64,000 nucleotides of DNA from Avena insularis (Eukaryota > Streptophyta > Magnoliopsida > Poales > Poaceae). Made by a program: the position numbers and the translations under genes. The notes beneath the pieces are model-generated. The model was not told the origin of the DNA and ran no database searches. It worked only from the letters and a program-made list of their open reading frames with translations. The stretch covers positions 189,347,189 through 189,411,188 of the forward strand of contig CM042697.1 in NCBI GenBank assembly GCA_023614405.1. The letters run 5' to 3'. How positions within the stretch are numbered: the stretch's first letter is position 1; every line of letters starts with the position of its first letter. Shown here in pieces: positions 55,885 to 64,000 of this stretch.

Positions 55885-55885
55885 T

Positions 55886-57793
55886 GTGTATTGTGACGCA
55901 TCCAAGATCGGTCTCGGATGTGTGCTAATGAAAGAAGGCAAAGTCATATCTTATCTATCTCGACAATTGAAACAACATGAGCAAAATTACCTAACCCATG
56001 ACCTCGAACTCGCAGCCGTAGTTCTAGCCCTGAAGACATGGAGGCACTACCTAATGGAAAACCGTTGTGAGATCTATTCGGATCACAAGGGTCTGAAGTA
56101 TATATTCACTCAGAAGGAGCTGAATATGAGACAGAGAAGATGGATTGAGTTAATCAAGGATTACGATCTGGACATTTATTATCACCTTGGTAAAGCCAAC
56201 GTGGTAGCAGATGCCCTTAACAGATTGCCGTGCCGCTTGAACTCCATGATTTTGAAGGAGCAACCAAGTTTGCACAAGGAGATGGAAGATTTTCGAATGG
56301 AATTAGTGAGTGAAGGATTTTTGGCTATCATAGAACTTCAACCCACTTTGATTAGCCAGATCAAAGAGGCGCAGAAAGGAAATGCTAGTATCGACGGAAT
56401 CAAGCGTCGTATCGGTATAGGCAAAGTACCCGGATTCACCGAAGACGAAGAAGGAGTGTTGTGGTACAAAGGACGCATTTGTGTACCAGCAGATTCGGAG
56501 TTGAAAGAAGTTATTTTGAAGGAAGCTCATGATACTCTTTATTCTATCCATCCCGGAGGAACTAAGATGTATCAAGATTTGAAAGAGCAATTTTGGTGGC
56601 ATAAGATGAAGAGAGAAATCAGAAGTTATATCGCCAAGTGTGATATATGTCAGCAAGTAAAGGCAGGACATCAAAGACCCGCTGGATTGTTGCAACCATT
56701 GCAGATTCCGGAATGGAAATGGGATTCCGTTGGAATGGACTTTATCACCGGATTGCCTACTTCTAGTAGGGGAAATGACTCTATCTGGGTCATAGTGGAC
56801 AGATTGTCCAAAGTCTCCCATTTATTACCCGTCAAGACCACATATCAGAGTTCGAAGCTAGCAGAGTTATACATCGCTAGAATCGTCAGTTTGCACGGAG
56901 TTCCCAAGAACATCGTATCGGATCGAGGAACTCAGTTTACCTCGAGATTCTGGAAGAATGTCAAAGAAGGTTTAGGAACCTGACTAGATTTTAGCATAGC
57001 TTATCACCCTCAGACCAATGGACAAACGGAGCGAGTAGATCAAATACTCGAAGATATGCTGAGAGCATGTGTGTTAGAGTATGGATCTAAGTGGGAAGAC
57101 TGTCTGCCGTTTGCAGAATTTTCATACAACAACAGTTGTCAAGCTAGTTTGCAAATGGCCCCATTTGAATTTATGTATGGAAGGAAGTGTCGCACCCATT
57201 TGAATTGGTCAGAAGTAGGAGAGAGTCAGATTTTCGGACCCGACATTCTACGAGAAGCAGAAGAGAAGGTTCACAAGATTCGTGAGCACCTCAAGACAGC
57301 CCAGTCAAGGCAGAAGAGTTAAGCCGACAAGAGACGTCGAGACCTCGCCTTCAACATAGGAGATTTTGTGTATCTGAAAGTGTCGCCATTGAAGGGAATG
57401 CAGCGTTTCCAACTCAAAGGAAAGTTCGCCCCCAGATATATCGGCCCCTTCAAGATTATGAACCGTCGAGGAGAAGTGTCATATCAATTGGAACTACCCG
57501 CAGAGATGTCAGCCGTGCACAATGTGTTCCATATCTCATTACTTCACAAGTGCCTCGAAGTTCCAGAGAAGACTAACGTGTTCAAGAATATCGATCACCA
57601 GACCATAGAAATCAACGATGACCTGACCTACCCCGAAGTACCCATCCGTATTCTGGAAGAAGCTTTCAGAACTACCACAACCCGAAGCATCAAGTTTCTC
57701 AAGTTTCAGTGGAGCAACCACACAGAAGAGGAAGCTACCTGGGAGCGCGAAGATCACATCAGGATAGAGTTTCCCGATCTCTTCAAATCCTAG
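55886..57793 (+). pseudogene. RNase H, integrase and chromodomain of the chromovirus
   Basis: Shifted by one base relative to the reverse transcriptase. RNase [58 protein letters not shown]. Integrase: [20 protein letters not shown] with the CDICQQVK zinc site, then [40 protein letters not shown] and, after TGA at 56981-56983, YHPQTNGQTERVDQILEDML. TAA at 57320-57322 precedes the integrase C-terminal part [20 protein letters not shown]. The last 50 codons are a chromodomain ([20 protein letters not shown] ... [17 protein letters not shown]), which in this clade steers integration to particular chromatin. Stop codon at 57791-57793. Confidence 0.92.
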
Positions 57794-57839
57794 GTAATCT
57801 TTTTCGTCCTTTTTCAAATCTCGGGACGAGATTTTGTTT

Positions 57840-57853
57840 AAGTGGGGAAGGTT
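57840..57853 (+). other. Polypurine tract of the chromovirus
   Basis: AAGTGGGGAAGGTT directly before the 3' LTR start at 57854. Confidence 0.8.
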
Positions 57854-60800
57854 TGTAACATCCTAAAAATATTAAACTTGGATCATCAAAATCTAATCAT
57901 CAAAATTAGGGTTAACAAAAACTTTTCCAATTAAAAATATGAAAGCATTCATATGTGTGTGCATTAAAATTTGGATTCTTTTGAATTGCCATGGTTCTGT
58001 GTTTCCTTGCTTGTAAAATGATTCTTAGGTGAAATAAACATCATCTAAAAAATCCCCAAACTTTTTCCAAAGACAAACAAGTCAAAACAAACAAATTAAG
58101 TGAATGGTCACTTTGGCCAAATTAACTCCCATGCCTACTTTGGCTATCTCTAACTTTCAGAACTTAACAGAAACATGTATGGATCTTTGCACCCCTTGAT
58201 AGTACTCATAATAAGGTACCAAGGCCCACTTTGTGATCATACAAAAACATTTAGATGCTTAGTTTAAAGGACAGTTTAAAATTGAATCTATTTCATATGG
58301 GAAGATCCCACTATTTCAAAAACCATTCAAACAAGCTAAATTTTTAAAACCCAAGCATCCACAGTATCACCAGCACATGCCTAGCACACCCACCAAAAAT
58401 CTCTTCAAAATTCAAAACTCAAGTTCTTGTGGCCATTTCATCAAACACTTGGTAGGCAAATTTAAGCCATATCAAATTCACTGTTTTTAATAGTGTTCTG
58501 GGCCTAACTGGTTCCCTCTCTAGCTCACAGCACCCATTTAGTAGATCATCTAGCCTAATTGGCAACCTCTAGCCTCACTGTAAGCTGGCCATTGTCATCA
58601 ATGGTGAGCAATCCGAGCCAGCTCGCCGGCCAAACCTGGTCGCCGCCGCAGCAGACCATCCCCCCTCTCTAGCCATGTCTGGGAGGTAGCCAACACTCCA
58701 CCGCCACCCACTGTCCCCTCCCCGAGCGAAGGAAAGTCGTGGACCACCGAGAACGCCGAGCGCCTAGTGCCACTGCGACATGCCGAGCATGCGCCAGAGC
58801 ACCGCACCCGGCACGCGTGCACACGGCGCCCCTCGACCGCAGCCCGTGCCCACCGCTTCGCCATGACCCAGGGAGCACGCCAGACACCACCATTCGCCAC
58901 CCCATGCCTCACAGGCACCGCTCGCCGTTGAAGACGCCGCCGCTGTCGCGCAGAGCACCGCACGTTCTTGACCATTTGCCACCGCCCCTACACGCGCATT
59001 TAAACCTTAGAGCATCGCCAGGAGACCGCCCGTCGATTGCCAACCCCGTCCATGCCTCTAGCCGCTCGTAGCCGTGTCACCACCATCGCCTGCCCATCCC
59101 TCTCGGTCTCGCCGTCGAGCCTATAAAAGGAGACGACCCCCGCTCGATTTCTTCACACCATCTCACTCCCCTCACCTCACTGATCCTTCCACCCCTTATC
59201 CGGAGCACAGGGAGCAGCGGCTCTCCAGAATTGCGCCGGAGCAGGCCGCCTCTGGAGAAGAAGGGAGCCGTTGATTTCGTCCACCCCCGGAGCTGCCGTG
59301 ATCAGCCTTGAGTTCGTCGTCGTTGACTTTGACGTTTGCCCGCCTCGCCGTCGTCACTGGAGCCCCGGTATGCCCCTATGCACCCCCACTGAGCCGCTAG
59401 GGTTCGAGCTCATCGGTGACCTGTTCATAGTTGACGACGACCCTCAGCCGTCGATCTTCATTCTAATCCAAAGCACCACATCGCCCCGTACCGCTTTGCG
59501 TTTAATGAGCCACTGACCAGTAGACCCCCCTGTCAGCTGCGCCACGCGCTGTGGAGTGACACTGGGCTAGCCCAATAACCCTTCCCGCGCAACCCACTTG
59601 TTTGAATTTAGCTTTTTCTATTTATATTCAAACTCAGTTCTATACCTAGTTTCAAAAATCAACCCATCTCGATTCAGTGAACCAAATTTCATGAAACCAA
59701 TTTTGTTAGAAAGATATTGAAATGCTGAATCCAAGCCCATTAGATTCAAATCATTTGGATCTATAGACCAACCTTTGTAAAAATAACAAGGCATAAGCTT
59801 TTCTGCATTCAAACATTTTTAAAATTTAAACCATAATAGCTTTTGAGTTGATTCCAACTCTCAAAAATCATAATTGATCATACCTTTTAGAATATATAAA
59901 AATATATGGGTTTACTTACAGAAATAATGTTCAAGTAATAAAATAATGCCACATTGGCATTTCTAGCCACTTTAATGATTTAAAATAAAAAGATTAAACC
60001 TTATTAAATTGTGACACCACTTTAAATCACATTCTCATGTACTGAAATATGTGGTGATGACATGTGCCAACATGATCCCATGTTTGAGTTGGAGAATATT
60101 AAATCTTAAGTAGTTTTTCAATGAGTAGACATTACTTTTCTAAAAATAAAATAAATAAGACAAAGGCTTTAATCTTGAATGTTAGTGATGATGCTAGATC
60201 ATCTATAGAACCCTTTTGTGTGATGATTGAAAGTAGTTAAGTATTGTTTGGTGATTGTGTACCTCGTATTTATTCATAGATGCTAGTACCGACCAAGGAT
60301 ACGAGGAGGAAGGAGGATACTACAAAGAAGAAGCCGAGGAGAACTTCAACCACTGGTCTGCACAAGGCAAGCTTATACTGATAGTGATGCAAGCCTTACT
60401 AATCAAGTTGACCTAGGCAAGCTAACACTTGCAATTATGAAAGTTAGATAACCTATGCAATGCACTAAGCATGCTTGGTTAGACATTTTTGATGATACCC
60501 CCTCCTAGTTTTACTTACAAGCTTTCTACTTTATTTCTTTATCAAAGCTATTTCTTAGAGTTTACTTAAGTGACTTGTAGATTCTAGGAAGATAATTGAA
60601 GGTTGCATAAAGACCATTAAATTTGGCCTAAGCTAGATAATCTTGATGTCATCCTAAGGCATGAGATTGAACTTAGTTAAACTACACTTGTTTACCACCC
60701 CTCATTAGTACTCACCCCCACTTGTAGATGCTAGTGCTAAGCATAAAAATTGATCAACTTTAGATGGGAATACTTGGTGGAAAATGGTTATGAAAACCTT

Positions 60801-60966
60801 AGAATGATGAGTCATTCTACTGAGATGTTTTGACATGTGTTTCTGAACACCAGATGATTTTGATGATGAAAATGTTGAGGCATGAGCCTTAGCCCTTTAT
60901 AAAACTGATGGTTGTCTGGATGCGATACCATTCCAATTTAACCGTACAACCACAATACCCGAAAAT
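57854..60966 (+). repeat. 3' LTR of the chromovirus, first 3.1 kb
   Basis: Matches the 5' LTR from its start up to ACAATACCCGAAAAT, where the Copia LTR begins. About 0.93 kb of LTR should continue on the far side of the Copia element, beyond the window. Confidence 0.93.
59122..59128 (+). promoter_or_regulatory. TATA box of the chromovirus 3' LTR
   Basis: TATAAAA in the same context as in the 5' LTR; transcription from here would read towards the Copia insertion. Confidence 0.65.
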
Positions 60967-62644
60967 TGAAGGGTTTCGCGGCATATTAAATCAAAATTTT
61001 CTACGGATGCGAACAGAGGGAAAGCCAAGATCTAATCTAGGAGATGCAAACAATGAGAGATTGGATTAGATATTCGTACCCTTGAAGATTACAGTGAACG
61101 TTAACGTCGAACGTGGGTGATGTAGTCGTTTCGCTTCTCCTCCTCGTGATCCGATCCGATCTAGCACCACAAGTGGCGGTGCCTCCGTGAGATGCACACG
61201 CAGCACCTCGACGCCTCCTCCTTCCTTGGTCCAGCAAGTATGGTAGAGATGGGTTGGATCTACAACCTTGTGCAATTGGTGGAGAATTTCTGCAGCAGGC
61301 TTCGCCACAAGCGGTCGGGAGGGAGAGGAGGGCAGAGGCGGCTAGGGTTGGAGGGAAGGTGTGGGGGTTGGTGCGCCTCACCCCTCTTTATATAGAGGGC
61401 GCAGCTAGCCCCTCCCCAAGCCCAAACCGCGCCCCAAAGGATAAGGAGTGGGGGCAAGGAAACCCCCCCTTCTAGAAGGTCTATCTCGAGTTTAAACCTC
61501 TCTAGACCGGCTGGGCCCTATGGGGCCTTGTGCCCCTGGCCCAATGCGGCCAGGGCACTCCCTCATAGGCCCATGCCCCCTCCCGGAAGGTGGGGCCACG
61601 TTGGTCCCCTTCCGGAAGGTTCTAGAAGCTTCGACAATACCGACTAACCCTGAACAATTCAACTCCAAAACTGCACCGCCTTATATGAATCTTATTCTCC
61701 GGACCACTCCGGAACCTCTCGTGATGTCCCGGATCCCATCCGAGACTCCGAACAAAAACTCATAAACCAATTATCCAATCTATCCTAGCGTCGAGACACG
61801 TTAAGTGTGTGACCCTGCGGGTTCGAGAATATGCAGACATGATCTTCTATCAATAATCAACAGCGGGGTCTGGAAACCCATATTGACTCCCACACATTCA
61901 TCGATGATCATATCGGATGAACCACGATGTCAGGATTCAATCAATCCCATATATATATTCCCTTCGTCTCGCGATATTTTACTTGCCCGAGATTCGATCG
62001 TCGGTACCTTCATACTTAGTTCAATCTCGTTCACAGCAAGTACTTTACTCGTTCCTTAATCCGATATCACTTTGTGATTAACTCCTTAACCACATGCTTG
62101 CAAGCGGTGTTGATATCGATTACCGAGTGGGACCAAAGTATATCTCTCCGACTTGGGAGGGAAAAATCCCATCTCGATACATACAACCCAACAGGTACTT
62201 TCCGATCACCTGAGAGACACCTTTATGATCACCCTCTCATAGGATGACGTTTGATGACCTCAAAGCTTTCTTCCGATACCAGGGAGTTGTATTATCTCAT
62301 GGTCTAAGGAATACAATATTTGACATAGGAAAAGCTTCGCAAAGATGAACACAATGACACGATCTAATTGCTTCGCTTAGTTTGGGTCTGTCCACCATAT
62401 CATTCTCCCAATGATATGATCTCATTATCAATTGACAACTCATGTCTATGGTTAGGAAACCTTAACCATCATTGATCAATGAGCTAGTCCATAGAGGCGT
62501 ACTAGGGACACGGTGTTGTTCACAAACCACACAAGTATTAAAGTTTCCGCTTAATACAATTCTAGCATGGAATATAAACATTATCATGAACAAGAATTAT
62601 AATAATAACATCTTTATTATTGCCTCTAGGGCATAATTCCAACA
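60967..62644 (-). repeat. 3' LTR of the Copia element
   Basis: Begins (minus strand) TGTTGGAATTATGCCCTAGA at 62644 and ends CGAAACCCTTCA at 60967. Contains TATATAAA (61387-61394) and a CT-rich leader. Confidence 0.88.
61387..61394 (-). promoter_or_regulatory. TATA box of the Copia LTR
   Basis: TATATAAA on the minus strand, about 420 bp before the LTR end; it would drive leftward transcription through the chromovirus LTR. Confidence 0.6.
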
Positions 62645-62657
62645 GTCTCCCACTTGC
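62645..62657 (-). other. Polypurine tract of the Copia element
   Basis: GCAAGTGGGAGAC on the minus strand, directly next to the LTR start, the standard arrangement in this group. Confidence 0.85.
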
Positions 62658-62672
62658 ACTAGAGTCAATAAT

Positions 62673-63980
62673 CTAGTTTACATCTGGCAACAATCTCACA
62701 CCCATGGCACTGAGGTGCTGATCATGTTTTACACGTGGAAGAGGTTTAGTCAATGGATCTGCGACATTCAGATCTGTATGTACTTTGCTAATCTTCAGAT
62801 CTCCATCTGCTATATAATCTTGGATTATATGAAACTTGCGGTTGATATGCTTGGTCTTTGGATGATATCTTGGTTCCTTAGTGAGTGCTATGGTGCCAAT
62901 GTTGTCACACAATATCTCCAGTGGGTCCAATGCACTTGGAACCACACCAAGCTCAGTGATGAAGTTCCTGATCCAAACTCCTTCACTTGACGCTTCTGCA
63001 GCAGCCATGTATTCTGCTTCTACTGTAGATCCCGCGATCACGCTTTGCTTGCAGCTTCTCCAGCTCACAGCTCCTCCATTCAAAATATACACGTATCACA
63101 ATCGAGATTTAGAATCATCCTTGTCGGTGTCAAAACTAGCGTCGACGTAACCTTTTATGACAAGCTGTTCATCACCCCCATAGACTAAGAACATTTCTTT
63201 AGTCCTATTTAGGTACTTTAGGATGTTCTTCACGGCTGTCCAGTGTTCCACTCCTGGATCACTTTGATATCTGCTCGTCAAACTAAGAGCATTGGACACA
63301 TCCGGTCTAGTACACAGCATGGCATACATGATGGAACCTATGGCGAGGCATAAGGCACTTTGCTCATAGCTTCCCTATCATTTACCGTAGGCGGACATCG
63401 AGCCTTGCTCAATATCTTACGACAACATAGGCACTGAACCTTTCTTTGCCTTATCCATTCGAACCTTTCAGAACTTTGTCTAGGTATGTACTGCTTAAAG
63501 CTATCAGTGTCTTTGTCTATCTCTATAGATTTTGATGCCCAATATATAAGCAGCTTCACCTAGGTATTTCATTGAAAACACTTGTTCAAATAACTCTTCA
63601 CATCGTTAAGCATGTTGATGTCATTTCCAATCAATATGTCATCCACATATAGTACCGTAAATGTCACCGAGCTCCCACTCACTTTCTTGTAGATGCAAGC
63701 TTCAGAGCAATTTGGAACAAATCCAAAGCTCTTGATCACTTGATCAAAACGAAGGTTCCAACTCCGAGATGCTTGCTTCAGTCCATAAATGGAACGCTGA
63801 AGTTTGCACACTTTATCACATCCTTAGGATCGACAAAACCTTCGGGTTGCATCATATACAACTCTTCATCAATGTTGCCATTGAGGAACGCAGTCTTGAC
63901 ATCCATCTGCCATATTTCATAATCATGAAACGCAGCAATTGCTAATAAAATCCGAATGGACTTAAACATCGCTACGGAGA
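62673..63980 (-). pseudogene. Copia reverse transcriptase and RNase H, decayed
   Basis: Minus-strand blocks in order from the right: RILLAIAAFHDYEIWQMDVK TAFLNGNIDEELYM (about 63960-63860), KLQRSIYGLKQASRSWNLRF and the catalytic VLYVDDILIGND (63810-63640), a scrambled block (63560-63340), MYAMLCTRPDVSNALSLTSR (63329 on), and RNase H with GGAVSWRSCKQSVIAGSTVE AEYMAAAEAS, NIGTIALTKEPRYHPKTKHI and VADPLTKPLPRVKHDQHLSA (63092-62673). At least two frameshifts and an in-frame TGA near 63096 disable it. Gag, protease and integrase would lie beyond the right edge. Confidence 0.9.
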
Positions 63981-64000
63981 GAAAGTCTTCGTAGTCAACA

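Larger units (their letters stand above)
47984..60966 (+). mobile_element. Tekay-type chromovirus, 3' LTR interrupted
   Basis: 5' LTR 47984-52004 (TGTAACA...TTGACA), primer-binding site, an extra ORF, gag-pol ending in a chromodomain, polypurine tract, and a 3' LTR from 57854 that is cut at 60966 by a Copia element. Domain order gag-PR-RT-RH-IN plus a C-terminal chromodomain, with a tRNA-iMet primer site, identifies a Tekay-like chromovirus. In the first ~250 bp the LTRs differ at about six sites, so it is young in spite of at least nine coding lesions. The target duplication cannot be checked, because the right flank is outside the window; CTTCC precedes the left end. Confidence 0.92.
60967..64000 (-). 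mobile_element. Copia retrotransposon, 3' part, runs off window
   Basis: Inserted in the chromovirus LTR in the minus direction. Its 3' LTR spans 62644 to 60967 (1.68 kb, TGTTGGAATTATGCCCTAGAGG...CCCTTCA), followed to the right by the polypurine tract and decayed pol. The likely left target duplication is AAAAT (60962-60966); the right one lies outside. The LTR start and pol phrases point to the Angela/BARE-like group. Confidence 0.88.

Noticed and set aside
61037..61475. Frames on both strands in the Copia LTR
   Set aside because: LTR leader region; no recognisable protein and present as part of a repeat.
1..64000. tRNA, rRNA, riboswitch or bacterial operon features
   Set aside because: No cloverleaf, rRNA core sequence or prokaryotic gene cluster was recognised anywhere on either strand.

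Overview
This window looks like intergenic DNA of a large grass genome, most likely Triticeae (wheat, barley or Aegilops). Evidence: long nested LTR retrotransposons with 5-bp target duplications, Stowaway MITEs with TA duplications and CTCCCTC-type ends, multi-exon plant genes with GT/AG introns, grass B3-type gene remnants, and a plant HOP co-chaperone remnant. There is no bacterial, viral or organellar gene content and no CRISPR, rRNA or tRNA gene. Family names are my own recognition of motifs; no database was searched.

Layout. 0-2.8 kb: an intron-containing remnant of the co-chaperone gene HOP/STI1, with a solo Copia-type LTR sitting inside an exon between perfect CTAAC duplications. 2.8-10.9 kb: old repeats, namely Helitron-like ends, a 173-bp tandem duplication, a LINE reverse transcriptase remnant and several gypsy LTR pieces. 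10.9-23.7 kb: an island of four short spliced low-copy gene remnants (a coiled-coil protein, two proteins with a CPF...QH...H zinc-finger-like block, and a B3-like gene). Each has at least one in-frame stop. They are interspersed with a Stowaway MITE, a dead Copia pol fragment and a ~176-bp tandem array with a 706-bp higher-order period.

24.0-38.4 kb: one complete Tat-lineage gypsy element (CAGTC duplications, 788-bp LTRs, gag-pol with a second RNase H, and a spliced antisense gene). It split a Stowaway MITE, which itself sits in the ~176-bp repeat family; that family resumes to 40.4 kb. 40.8-46.2 kb: the best candidate for an intact gene, five exons with a TATA box, whose middle 72-bp exon is present three times in tandem with its intron; no stop is seen over about 448 codons. 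46.5-48.0 kb: a MITE, a B3-like exon fragment and a minus-strand gene fragment cut by the next element. 48.0-61.0 kb: a Tekay-type chromovirus with 4-kb LTRs, an extra ORF before gag, and a decayed gag-pol ending in a chromodomain. Its 3' LTR is cut by a minus-strand Copia element (61.0-64.0 kb) that runs off the window.

The retroelement genes work together only as replication cassettes (capsid, protease, reverse transcriptase/RNase H, integrase), and all are disabled here. The host-like genes show no shared pathway. The most notable features are the triplicated exon, the higher-order satellite-like array flanked by inverted copies, the cluster of single-stop gene remnants, and the extra or antisense ORFs in the two gypsy elements.
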